Positions 37,119 to 45,006 of a stretch of DNA of 64,000 nucleotides are shown piece after piece. A program made the position numbers and the translations under genes. How positions within the stretch are numbered: position 1 is the stretch's first letter; each line of letters starts with the position of its first letter. The stretch is from Duganella radicis (GTDB taxonomy: Bacteria > Pseudomonadota > Gammaproteobacteria > Burkholderiales > Burkholderiaceae_D), in NCBI RefSeq assembly GCF_009720825.1, contig NZ_WNKY01000025.1, positions 16,773-80,772 on the forward strand. Reading direction: 5' to 3'. The notes beneath the pieces were generated by a model. It was given only the letters and a program-made list of their open reading frames with translations, was not told the origin of the DNA and did not search any database.

Positions 37119-37727
37119 ATGAAAAAAATCATACTAGCGATAGCCCTCGGGTTCGGCTTGCAGCAAGCCGCGACGGCGGGGTTTGCCGAAGGGGCGACGG
37201 CGTACAACAGCAAGAACTACGCGGTGGCCTTGAAGGAAATACGGCCGCTGGCGCAAGCCGGGAATGCCGATGCCGAGCATCTGCTGGGCCTGATGTACTA
37301 CATGGGCCGCGGCGTGCCGCAGGATTACAAGCAGGCGCTGGAGTGGCACCGCAAGGCCGCGCAAAAGGGCAAGGCCGACGCGCAGTACGTGGTGGGCGCC
37401 ATGTATTACACCGGCAACGCGGTGATCCAGGATCACAAGCAGGCGGTGTCGTGGTTCCGCAAGGCGGCCGAACAGGGCCATCCGGACGCGCAGCAGGTGC
37501 TGGGGCTGATGTACCGGTATCACATCGGCGGCATGCCGCAGGATAATGTGATCGCCTACATGCTGTGGAATCTGGCGGCGGCCAACGGCTCGGTCAACGC
37601 GGCCGAGCAGCGTTCGGCCGTGATCAAGACCATGACCCAGGAACAGATCGAGGAGGGGCAGGCCTTGTCCTCCTCGTGGCGGCCGAACACGCCGCTGCCG
37701 CAAAAATCCCGCACGGGCGGCGGCTGA
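37119..37727 (+). CDS. Sel1-repeat (TPR-like) exported protein
   Basis: 202 residues with a signal peptide ending near Ala20. At least three Sel1-like repeats of about 36 residues are visible (AEHLLGLMYYMGRGVPQDYK, AQYVVGAMYYTGNAVIQDHK, AQQVLGLMYRYHIGGMPQDN). Such alpha-solenoids mediate protein contacts in the periplasm. It starts five bases after the DUF2807 gene and is probably co-transcribed. No specific partner can be named. Confidence 0.87.
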   Translation: MKKIILAIALGFGLQQAATAGFAEGATAYNSKNYAVALKEIRPLAQAGNADAEHLLGLMYYMGRGVPQDYKQALEWHRKAAQKGKADAQYVVGAMYYTGNAVIQDHKQAVSWFRKAAEQGHPDAQQVLGLMYRYHIGGMPQDNVIAYMLWNLAAANGSVNAAEQRSAVIKTMTQEQIEEGQALSSSWRPNTPLPQKSRTGGG

Positions 37728-37745
37728 CGGCTGGAAGTCGTACAA

Positions 37746-37769
37746 TCGCCCTTTATTTATAGAGGGCGA
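37746..37769 (+). other. Hairpin covering the ribosome binding site of the quinone oxidoreductase gene
   Basis: A 7-base perfect stem TCGCCCT/AGGGCGA with a 10-base AT loop ends three bases before the ATG. Its right arm contains the GAGGG binding site, so folding could limit translation. A TACAAT -10-like hexamer at 37741-37746 runs into the left arm; I saw no good -35. Confidence 0.5.
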
Positions 37770-37772
37770 ATC

Positions 37773-38753
37773 ATGCGCGCGATTGAAATCACCCACCCCG
37801 GCCCGGCCGATGTCCTGAAACCGTGCGAACGCCCGATGCCAGCGGTCAAAGCCGGCGAAGTGTTGATTAAAGTGCACGCCGCCGGCGTCAACCGCCCGGA
37901 CGTGTTCCAGCGCATGGGCAATTACGCCCCGCCGCCGGGCGCGTCCGACATCCCCGGCCTGGAAGTGGCCGGCGAAATCGTCGACGGCGACCTCGATTAC
38001 ACCACCCTCGATGTTGGCGACCAGGTCTGCGCCTTGGTGCAGGGAGGTGGCTACGCCGAGTATGTTGTTGCGCCCGTGCAGCAGGTTTTACCGGTCCCCA
38101 AAGGCTGGTCCATGCTGGAAGCGGCAACAATTCCGGAAAATTACTTCACAGTCTGGAGCAACGTTTTTGACCGCGCCAAATTGCTTGGCGGCGAGACATT
38201 ATTAGTGCAAGGCGGCAGCTCCGGGATCGGCGTGACGGCGATACAGCTGGCCTCGGCCATGGGCCACCGCGTGTTCGCCACCGCCGGCTCGGACGACAAA
38301 GTGGCGGCCTGCGTGGCGCTCGGCGCGGAGCGTGGCATCAACTATAAAACCGAGGATTTTGCCACCGTGGTCAAGTCGCTTACCAACGACCGCGGCGTCG
38401 ACGTGATTCTGGACATGGTGGCCGGAGACTACCTGCCACGCGAGCTTTCCTGCTTGGCGGACGATGGCCGCATCGCCATCATCGCCACCCTGGGCGGCGG
38501 CAAATCGACGCTGGACATGGGGCAGGTGCTGCGCCGCCGCCTGACCGTCACCGGCTCCACGCTGCGTCCGCGTTCGGCCGAATTCAAGGGCGCGATCGCG
38601 CGCCAGCTGAAGGAAAAAGTCTGGCCGATGATGGCCGAACGCAAAGTCAAGCCGGTGATCCACACCGTTTTCCCGCTGGATCAGGCCGCCGCCGCGCATG
38701 CGCTGATGGAGTCCGGCAGCCATGTCGGAAAAATCATGTTACAGGTGATTTGA
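37773..38753 (+). CDS. NAD(P)H quinone oxidoreductase, PIG3/Qor family
   Basis: 326 residues of the zinc-independent medium-chain dehydrogenase family. The N-terminal GroES-like domain has AAGVNRPDVFQRMGNYAPPPG, and the Rossmann part has VQGGSSGIGVTAIQLA and GVDVILDMVAGDYL. Absence of zinc ligands fits the QOR/PIG3 group, which reduces quinones with NADPH. It lies just upstream of tpiA, as in related Burkholderiales. Confidence 0.9.
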   Translation: MRAIEITHPGPADVLKPCERPMPAVKAGEVLIKVHAAGVNRPDVFQRMGNYAPPPGASDIPGLEVAGEIVDGDLDYTTLDVGDQVCALVQGGGYAEYVVAPVQQVLPVPKGWSMLEAATIPENYFTVWSNVFDRAKLLGGETLLVQGGSSGIGVTAIQLASAMGHRVFATAGSDDKVAACVALGAERGINYKTEDFATVVKSLTNDRGVDVILDMVAGDYLPRELSCLADDGRIAIIATLGGGKSTLDMGQVLRRRLTVTGSTLRPRSAEFKGAIARQLKEKVWPMMAERKVKPVIHTVFPLDQAAAAHALMESGSHVGKIMLQVI

Positions 38754-38793
38754 TAGCGATTTCATTGTAAAATGCGTAGTAAATTTACGGTTT

Positions 38794-38880
38794 TAGCTAG
38801 CCGGGGATTTCCTTTGCCTGTTTGACCGGCGCTTTTTTGGCGCGGTAAAATGGCGGGTTGATTAATTTTTAGGCTAGCTA
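38794..38880. repeat. 9-base inverted repeat flanking the tpiA promoter
   Basis: TAGCTAGCC at 38794-38802 is repeated inverted as GGCTAGCTA at 38872-38880, ending on the first base of the tpiA ATG. The candidate promoter lies between the arms. A GTAAATTTAC palindrome sits upstream at 38779-38788. The role is unknown; an operator pair is one reading. Confidence 0.5.
38822..38851 (+). promoter_or_regulatory. Candidate tpiA promoter
   Basis: TTGACC (38822-38827) and TAAAAT (38846-38851) are separated by 18 bases. Each hexamer matches consensus at five of six positions. The tpiA start is 28 bases after the -10. Confidence 0.65.
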
Positions 38881-39626
38881 TGCGTCGCAAACTCGTCATC
38901 GGTAACTGGAAAATGAACGGCAACCGCGCCGGTAACACGGCTCTGTTGTCCGGCATCGTTGCCGGCCTGAACGACTTCGGCGCCGACTGCGCCGTGTGTG
39001 TGCCTGCACCTTACCTGGCGCAGTGCCAGGCTGAACTGGCCGGCACGCCGGTGGCGTGGGGCGGTCAGGACGTGTCGGTGCACGCCTGCGGCGCTTATAC
39101 TGGTGAAGTGTCGGCGGCCATGCTGCTGGACTTCGGTTCGACCTACGTGCTGTGCGGCCACTCCGAGCGCCGCGCTTATCATGGCGAGAGCAGCGAGCTG
39201 GTGGCGCAAAAGGCGGTGGCGGCGCTGGCGGCCGGCCTGACCCCGGTGGTGTGCTTCGGCGAAACGCTGGCGCAGCGCGAGGCGGAGCAGACCGAGGAGG
39301 TGATCTGCGCCCAGCTGCAAGCGGTGCTGGATGCGATCCAGCCGGAGCAGGTGGGCAAGCTGGTGCTGGCTTACGAGCCGGTGTGGGCGATCGGCACCGG
39401 CAAGACGGCGACGCCGCAAATCGCGCAAGACGCGCACCGCTTCCTGCGCGACTGCGTGGCGAAGAAGGATGCGGCGGCGGCGCAGAGTGTGCAAATTCTC
39501 TACGGCGGCAGTATGAAGCCGGAGAATGCAAAAGAATTGATGGTCCAGCCGGATATCGATGGCGGCCTGATTGGCGGGGCTGCATTAAAGGCGACTGATT
39601 TCCTCGGGATTATTCAGGCCGTTTAA
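38880..39626 (+). CDS. tpiA: Triosephosphate isomerase
   Basis: 248 residues, the normal length. GNWKMNG with the substrate-binding Asn and Lys is near the N-terminus, the electrophile His lies in CGHSERR, the catalytic base is Glu166 in AYEPVWAIGTGKTA, and YGGSMKPEN with the phosphate-binding loop follows. It interconverts dihydroxyacetone phosphate and glyceraldehyde 3-phosphate. It is upstream of secG, as in many proteobacteria. Confidence 0.98.
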   Translation: MRRKLVIGNWKMNGNRAGNTALLSGIVAGLNDFGADCAVCVPAPYLAQCQAELAGTPVAWGGQDVSVHACGAYTGEVSAAMLLDFGSTYVLCGHSERRAYHGESSELVAQKAVAALAAGLTPVVCFGETLAQREAEQTEEVICAQLQAVLDAIQPEQVGKLVLAYEPVWAIGTGKTATPQIAQDAHRFLRDCVAKKDAAAAQSVQILYGGSMKPENAKELMVQPDIDGGLIGGAALKATDFLGIIQAV

Positions 39627-39688
39627 TGCACTGATTTTAAGCAGTAGAAACAAAACGATACAAAACTTTTATTTTGGAATGGAATAAC

Positions 39689-40072
39689 ATGGGCAGCTTG
39701 TTCAATCTGGTTATCGTAGTGCAGGTGATTTCCGCAATCGCCATTATTGGTCTGGTATTGCTGCAACACGGTAAGGGCGCCGACATGGGCGCGGCCTTCG
39801 GTTCCGGCGCCTCGGGCAGCCTGTTCGGCGCCACCGGCTCGTCGAACTTCATGTCCAAGTCGACCGGCGTGGCGGCGGCGATCTTCTTCAGCGCCACCCT
39901 GGCCCTGTCGTACATCACCACCCACCAGACCAATAGTGTCAGCGGCGGCGTGATGGACAAGGCGATTCCTGCCGCGCCGGCCGCTCCAGCCGCGGCGCCC
40001 GCCGCAGCCCCGGCCGCACCAGCAGCGCCAGCCGCTTCGACCCCGGCTCCTGCAAACTCGATCCCAAAGTAA
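39689..40072 (+). CDS. secG: Preprotein translocase subunit SecG
   Basis: 127 residues. Two membrane helices flank the signature VLLQHGKGADMGAAFGSGASGS and the second helix near residues 54-72. The C-terminal tail (about residues 90-120) is a low-complexity Ala/Pro run, common in betaproteobacterial SecG. I chose the ATG at 39689, which gives the usual MGSLFNLV start; a TTG at 39674 adds five residues. It belongs to the SecYEG channel and lies downstream of tpiA. Confidence 0.96.
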   Translation: MGSLFNLVIVVQVISAIAIIGLVLLQHGKGADMGAAFGSGASGSLFGATGSSNFMSKSTGVAAAIFFSATLALSYITTHQTNSVSGGVMDKAIPAAPAAPAAAPAAAPAAPAAPAASTPAPANSIPK

Positions 40073-40205
40073 TATAATCTTGCAGTAAATTGGTCGTTGT
40101 TGATAAATAATTAAGTTGTTTGCACATTGTTTTAGCAGTATCTTAGCGATGGCAAAAATAGTTAAAGATTTATCGTGTTTCTTCTTGTTTTGACGCAATA
40201 CGGGA

Positions 40206-40234
40206 TTAACAACCGCGTGAAAACGAAGTAAAAT
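40206..40234 (+). promoter_or_regulatory. Candidate promoter of tRNA-Leu
   Basis: TTAACA (40206-40211) and TAAAAT (40229-40234) are separated by exactly 17 bases and end 11 bases before the tRNA. Each hexamer matches consensus at five of six positions. The AT-rich stretch 40073-40205 upstream holds no gene. Confidence 0.7.
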
Positions 40235-40245
40235 AACGGCCTTAT

Positions 40246-40330
40246 GCCGACGTGGTGAAATTGGTAGACACGCTATCTTGAGGGGGTAGTGGCGCAAGCT
40301 GTACGAGTTCGAGTCTCGTCGTCGGCACCA
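40246..40330 (+). tRNA. tRNA-Leu (anticodon GAG)
   Basis: 85 bases including an encoded CCA end. The acceptor arms GCCGACG and CGTCGGC pair, the anticodon stem is CTATC/GGTAG with loop TTGAGGG, which gives GAG, and a long variable arm (type II tRNA) precedes the T arm with GTTCGAGTC. It reads CUC and CUU leucine codons. It has its own promoter and terminator between secG and nuoA. Confidence 0.97.
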
Positions 40331-40338
40331 GAACATAG

Positions 40339-40370
40339 GCCAGCAAGGGTGGTACCAAGCTGGCTTTTTT
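40339..40370 (+). terminator. Intrinsic terminator after tRNA-Leu
   Basis: Arms GCCAGC and GCTGGC are separated by 14 bases that contain GGTACC, and six T residues follow. It should end the tRNA transcript. The stretch from here to nuoA (40371-40490) contains no gene; a nuoA promoter must lie there but no strong pair of hexamers is obvious. Confidence 0.72.
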
Positions 40371-40490
40371 ACGAGGATGTGTCGTTCGATCCTGGTCTTA
40401 GCAGTCATACGATTGGGGCGAACGTTAAGCGCACCGCAAAACACCGCGATGTGTCCTTTCAACTGACCGTTCAACATAAGCTCATCAATC

Positions 40491-40850
40491 GTGAACCTCG
40501 AAAATTATCTCCCCGTTCTCCTGTTTATCCTCGTCGGTCTCGGCGTAGGCATCGCTCCCCAAGTGCTGGGCCACATCCTGGGCCCGAAAAAGCCTGACGC
40601 GGCAAAACTGTCCCCGTATGAATGCGGCTTCGAAGCCTTCGAAGACGCGCGCATGAAATTCGACGTGCGTTACTACCTCGTCGCAATTCTCTTTATTTTG
40701 TTCGATCTGGAAACGGCATTCTTCTTCCCGTGGGGCGTATCCATGCGCGAACTGGGCTGGCAGGGTTTCGTGACGATGATGGTGTTCATCGCCGAATTCG
40801 TGGTCGGTTTTTGGTATATCTGGAAGAAAGGTGCCCTTGATTGGGAATAA
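40491..40850 (+). CDS. nuoA: NADH-quinone oxidoreductase subunit A
   Basis: 119 residues with three membrane helices and the conserved YECGFEAFEDARMKFDVRYY loop and LFDLETAFFFPW. It is a membrane-arm subunit at the junction with the peripheral arm. The start is GTG at 40491, giving the usual NLENYLPV N-terminus. It is the first gene of the complete 14-gene operon, four bases before nuoB. Confidence 0.97.
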   Translation: MNLENYLPVLLFILVGLGVGIAPQVLGHILGPKKPDAAKLSPYECGFEAFEDARMKFDVRYYLVAILFILFDLETAFFFPWGVSMRELGWQGFVTMMVFIAEFVVGFWYIWKKGALDWE

Positions 40851-40853
40851 GCC

Positions 40854-41330
40854 ATGGCTATTGAAGGCGTATTAAACGAAGGTTTCATCACCACCTCGGC
40901 CGACAAGCTGATCAACTGGGCGCGCACGGGTTCGATGTTCCCGATGACGTTCGGTCTGGCCTGCTGCGCGGTTGAAATGATGCACGTGGGCGCAGCCCGT
41001 TACGACATGGACCGCTTCGGCGTCGTGTTCCGTCCATCGCCACGTCAGTCCGACGTGATGATCGTGGCCGGCACGCTGTGCAACAAGATGGCGCCCGCCC
41101 TGCGCAAGGTCTACGACCAGATGCCGGAGCCGCGCTGGGTTATCTCGATGGGTTCCTGCGCCAACGGCGGCGGCTACTATCACTACTCCTACTCCGTGGT
41201 TCGCGGCTGCGACCGCATCGTGCCGGTCGACGTGTACGTGCCAGGCTGTCCTCCAACTGCTGAAGCCCTGCTGTACGGCATCATGCAATTGCAGAACAAG
41301 ATCAAGCGCACCAACACCATCGCACGCTAA
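40854..41330 (+). CDS. nuoB: NADH-quinone oxidoreductase subunit B
   Basis: 158 residues. It holds the N2 [4Fe-4S] cluster next to the quinone site: the tandem Cys in FGLACCAVEMM, Cys in MGSCANGGGYY, and Cys in YVPGCPPTAEA are all present. This is the terminal electron relay of complex I. Start ATG is four bases after the nuoA stop region. Confidence 0.98.
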   Translation: MAIEGVLNEGFITTSADKLINWARTGSMFPMTFGLACCAVEMMHVGAARYDMDRFGVVFRPSPRQSDVMIVAGTLCNKMAPALRKVYDQMPEPRWVISMGSCANGGGYYHYSYSVVRGCDRIVPVDVYVPGCPPTAEALLYGIMQLQNKIKRTNTIAR

Positions 41331-41347
41331 CGGGGGCGCTACAAGAA

Positions 41348-41938
41348 ATGACTACTCAACTGGAAAAACTCCAAACCGCCCTCGGCACTGCCCTGGGCGA
41401 TCGCGTTACTACGGTCGTTGCGCTGGGCGAGATCACCCTCACGGTGAAGGCCGCCGACTACTACGGCGTGATGCAGACCCTGCGCGATGACAAGTCGCTG
41501 GGCTTCGATCAGGCGATCGACCTGTGCGGCGTGGACTACATGAACTATGGCGACGGCGCCTGGGACGGCCAGCGTTTCGCCGCCGTCATCCACCTGCTGT
41601 CGGTCAAGCACAACTGGCGCGTGCGCGTGCGCGCGTTCTGCGCCGACGACGACATGCCGCTGCTGCCATCGATCACGCCGCTGTGGCGCGCGATGAACTG
41701 GTACGAGCGCGAAGCGTTCGACATGTACGGCATCCTGTTCGAAAACCACAACGACCTGCGCCGCATCCTGACCGACTACGGTTTCATCGGCCACCCGTTC
41801 CGCAAAGACTTCCCGGTGTCGGGCTACGTCGAGATGCGCTACGACCCCGAGCAGAAGCGCGTGATCTACCAGCCGGTCACGATCGAGCCGCGTGAAAACG
41901 TGCCGCGCGTGATCCGCGAAGAAAACTACGGGAAGTAA
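41348..41938 (+). CDS. nuoC: NADH-quinone oxidoreductase subunit C
   Basis: 196 residues of the 30 kDa subunit family. The signature WYEREAFDMYGILFENHNDL and the GHPFRKDFPVSGYVEMRYD stretch are intact. It forms part of the connecting fragment with NuoD. Separate nuoC and nuoD genes, not the fused form of enterobacteria, are normal for betaproteobacteria. Confidence 0.98.
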   Translation: MTTQLEKLQTALGTALGDRVTTVVALGEITLTVKAADYYGVMQTLRDDKSLGFDQAIDLCGVDYMNYGDGAWDGQRFAAVIHLLSVKHNWRVRVRAFCADDDMPLLPSITPLWRAMNWYEREAFDMYGILFENHNDLRRILTDYGFIGHPFRKDFPVSGYVEMRYDPEQKRVIYQPVTIEPRENVPRVIREENYGK

Positions 41939-41942
41939 GAAC

Positions 41943-43196
41943 ATGGCAGAAATTAAGAACTACACCCTGAACTTCGGTCCGCAACACCCGGCCGCGCACG
42001 GCGTGCTGCGTCTGGTGCTGGAGCTGGACGGCGAGGTGATCCAGCGCGCCGACCCGCACATCGGCCTGCTGCACCGCGGCACCGAAAAGCTGGCGGAACA
42101 GAAGACCTACCTGCAATCGGTCCCCTACATGGACCGTCTGGACTACGTGTCGATGATGTGCAACGAGCACGCCTACGTGATGGCGATCGAGAAGCTGCTG
42201 GGCATCGATGTCCCGCTGCGCGCACAGTACATCCGCGTGATGTTCGACGAAATGACCCGCATCCTGAACCACCTGATGTGGCTGGGCGCGCACGCGCTGG
42301 ACGTCGGCGCCATGGGCCCGTTCCTGTACTGCTTCCGCGACCGCGAAGACCTGTTCGACTGCTACGAAGCGGTGTCGGGCGCGCGCATGCACGCGGCGTA
42401 CTATCGTCCGGGCGGCGTCTACCGCGACCTGCCGGATGCGATGCCGCAGCACAAGCCATCGATCATCCGTTCGGCCAAGGCCATCGACAAGCTCAACGAA
42501 GACCGCCAGGGTTCGATGCTGGACTTCATCGAAGCCTTCACCAACCGGTTCCCGACCTACGTCGACGAATACGAAACCCTGCTGACCGACAACCGTATCT
42601 GGAAACAGCGTACCGTCGGCATCGGCGTGGTGGCGCCGGAAGACGCGCTGGCCATGGGCTTCACCGGCGCCATGCTGCGCGGCTCGGGCATCCAGTGGGA
42701 CCTGCGCAAGCACCAGCCGTACGAAGTGTACGACCTGATGGACTTCGATATCCCGATCGGCACCAACGGCGACTGCTACGACCGCTACCTGGTGCGCGTG
42801 GAAGAACTGCGCCAGTCGAACCGCATCATCAAGCAGTGCGTTGAATGGCTGCGCAACAACCCGGGTCCCGTCATGACCAGCAACCGCAAGGTGGCGCCGC
42901 CATCGCGCGTGGACATGAAGACCAACATGGAATCGCTGATCCACCACTTCAAGCTGTTCACCGAGGGCTTCCACGTGCCGCCGGGCGAAGCGTACAGCGC
43001 GGTGGAGCATCCGAAGGGCGAATTCGGCGTCTACCTGATGTCCGACGGCGCCAACAAGCCATACCGCGTGAAACTGCGCGCTCCAGACTACGCACACTTG
43101 CAGTCGCTGGATGAAATGGCGCGTGGCCACATGATTGCCGACGCTGTGACCATCATTGGCACGCAAGACATCGTGTTCGGCAGTATTGACCGCTAA
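41943..43196 (+). CDS. nuoD: NADH-quinone oxidoreductase subunit D
   Basis: 417 residues of the 49 kDa subunit family. NFGPQHPAAHGVLRLVLELDGE near the N-terminus lines the quinone-binding cavity. HIGLLHRGTEKLAE and the C-terminal ADAVTIIGTQDIVFGSIDR are conserved. It binds quinone together with NuoB. It lies four bases after nuoC. Confidence 0.98.
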   Translation: MAEIKNYTLNFGPQHPAAHGVLRLVLELDGEVIQRADPHIGLLHRGTEKLAEQKTYLQSVPYMDRLDYVSMMCNEHAYVMAIEKLLGIDVPLRAQYIRVMFDEMTRILNHLMWLGAHALDVGAMGPFLYCFRDREDLFDCYEAVSGARMHAAYYRPGGVYRDLPDAMPQHKPSIIRSAKAIDKLNEDRQGSMLDFIEAFTNRFPTYVDEYETLLTDNRIWKQRTVGIGVVAPEDALAMGFTGAMLRGSGIQWDLRKHQPYEVYDLMDFDIPIGTNGDCYDRYLVRVEELRQSNRIIKQCVEWLRNNPGPVMTSNRKVAPPSRVDMKTNMESLIHHFKLFTEGFHVPPGEAYSAVEHPKGEFGVYLMSDGANKPYRVKLRAPDYAHLQSLDEMARGHMIADAVTIIGTQDIVFGSIDR

Positions 43197-43213
43197 GTCC
43201 GAGAGGCAAAAGA

Positions 43214-43693
43214 ATGTTGTTATCTGAGCAGTGCTACAAAAAAATCGATCGCGAACTGGCCAAGTACCCAGACGATCAGCGCCAGTCGGCCGTGATGGCC
43301 GCGCTGGCCCACGCGCAAGTGGAGCTGGGCTGGGTGTCGCCGGAAACCATGCAGGAACTGGCCGACTACATCCGCATGCCGGCCATCGCCGTGCAGGAAG
43401 TCGCGACTTTCTACAATATGTACAACCTGAAGCCGGTCGGCAAGCACAAGATCACCGTGTGCACCAACCTGCCTTGCGCCCTGTCGGGCGGCGAGCGCGC
43501 GGCGCACCACCTGAAGCAGAAGCTGGGCATCGACTACCGTGACACCACGGCGGACGGCGAGTTCACGCTGATGGAAGGCGAGTGCATGGGCGCCTGCGGC
43601 GACGCACCGGTGCTGCTGGTGAACAACCACCGCATGTGCAGCTTCATGACCAACGATAAAATCGACTCCCTGGTGGAGGAATTGAAGAAATGA
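43214..43693 (+). CDS. nuoE: NADH-quinone oxidoreductase subunit E
   Basis: 159 residues, thioredoxin-like. The N1a [2Fe-2S] ligands are visible in CTNLPCALSGG and in GECMGACGDAPV. It sits in the NADH dehydrogenase module. The stop overlaps the nuoF start by four bases, so translation is probably coupled. Confidence 0.98.
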   Translation: MLLSEQCYKKIDRELAKYPDDQRQSAVMAALAHAQVELGWVSPETMQELADYIRMPAIAVQEVATFYNMYNLKPVGKHKITVCTNLPCALSGGERAAHHLKQKLGIDYRDTTADGEFTLMEGECMGACGDAPVLLVNNHRMCSFMTNDKIDSLVEELKK

Positions 43694-44985
43694 CGTCACT
43701 CCACAACCGTCACATCGATCCAGTCATTCTCGCCGGCCTCGACGGCGAGAATTGGCATTTGGAAGACTACGTCAAGCGCGGCGGCTACAGCGCCCTGCGC
43801 CGTATCATCGAAGAAAAAATCACCCCGGAACAGATCATCGCCGACCTGAAAGCGTCGTCGCTGCGCGGCCGTGGTGGCGCGGGTTTCCCTACCGGCCTGA
43901 AGTGGAGCTTCATGCCGCGCCAGTTCCCGGGCCAGAAGTACCTGGTATGTAACTCAGATGAGGGCGAGCCGGGCACTTTCAAGGATCGCGACATCCTGCG
44001 CTACAACCCGCACGCGCTGATCGAAGGCATGGCCATCGGCGCCTACGCCATGGGCATCACCGTCGGCTACAACTACATCCACGGCGAGATCTTCGAGGTC
44101 TACACCCGCTTTGAAGAAGCGCTGGAAGAAGCCCGCAAGGCCGGCTTCCTGGGCGACAAGATCATGGGCAGCGAGTTCAGCTTCCAGCTGCACGCGCACC
44201 ACGGTTATGGCGCTTACATCTGCGGCGAGGAAACCGCGCTGCTGGAATCGCTGGAAGGCAAGAAAGGCCAGCCGCGCTTCAAGCCGCCGTTCCCTGCGTC
44301 GTTCGGCCTGTACGGCAAGCCGACCACCATCAACAACACCGAGACTTTCGCCGCCGTCCCGTTCATCCTGAACATGGGCCCGGAAAAGTACCTGGCGATC
44401 GGCCGTCCCAACAACGGCGGCTCGAAGATCTTCTCGATCTCGGGCGACGTTGAGCGTCCGGGCAATTACGAAGTCCCGCTGGGCACCCCGTTCGCCAAAC
44501 TGCTGGAACTGGCAGGCGGCATGCGCGGCGGTAAGAAGATCAAGGCGGTCATCCCTGGCGGTTCCTCCGCGCCAGTGGTGCGCGGCGAGATCATGATGCA
44601 AACCGACCTCGACTACGATTCGATCGCCAAAGCCGGTTCGATGCTGGGTTCGGGCGCGGTCATCGTCATGGACGAGACCCGCTGCATGGTCAAGGCCATG
44701 GAACGCCTGGCGTACTTCTACTTTGAAGAGTCGTGCGGCCAGTGCACCCCATGCCGCGAAGGTACTGGCTGGATGTACCGCATGATCCACCGTATCGAAA
44801 ACGGTCAGGGCCGCCCGTCGGACCTGGACGTGTTGAACTCGGTTTGCGACAACATCCAGGGCCGCACGATTTGCGCGCTGGGCGACGCGGCGGCTATGCC
44901 TATGCGTGCGTTCATCAAGCAATTCCGCGAAGAATTTGAACACCACATCGAGCACAAGCAATGCTGCGTGCCCGCTTACATCTAA
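43690..44985 (+). CDS. nuoF: NADH-quinone oxidoreductase subunit F
   Basis: 431 residues. The NADH/FMN site includes RGRGGAGFPTGLKW and the CNSDEGEPGTFKDRD segment, and the N3 [4Fe-4S] ligands lie in ESCGQCTPCREG plus a later Cys in GRTICALGDAA. This is the NADH-oxidising subunit. It overlaps nuoE by four bases and is followed by nuoG after 21 bases. Confidence 0.98.
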   Translation: MTSLHNRHIDPVILAGLDGENWHLEDYVKRGGYSALRRIIEEKITPEQIIADLKASSLRGRGGAGFPTGLKWSFMPRQFPGQKYLVCNSDEGEPGTFKDRDILRYNPHALIEGMAIGAYAMGITVGYNYIHGEIFEVYTRFEEALEEARKAGFLGDKIMGSEFSFQLHAHHGYGAYICGEETALLESLEGKKGQPRFKPPFPASFGLYGKPTTINNTETFAAVPFILNMGPEKYLAIGRPNNGGSKIFSISGDVERPGNYEVPLGTPFAKLLELAGGMRGGKKIKAVIPGGSSAPVVRGEIMMQTDLDYDSIAKAGSMLGSGAVIVMDETRCMVKAMERLAYFYFEESCGQCTPCREGTGWMYRMIHRIENGQGRPSDLDVLNSVCDNIQGRTICALGDAAAMPMRAFIKQFREEFEHHIEHKQCCVPAYI

Positions 44986-45006
44986 GCGTCACAGGTAACG
45001 ATCACC

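Noticed and set aside
39955..40055. Ala/Pro-coding tandem-like stretch at the end of secG, considered as a DNA repeat
   Set aside because: The codons vary and the tail is a known low-complexity feature of betaproteobacterial SecG; there is no regular DNA unit.
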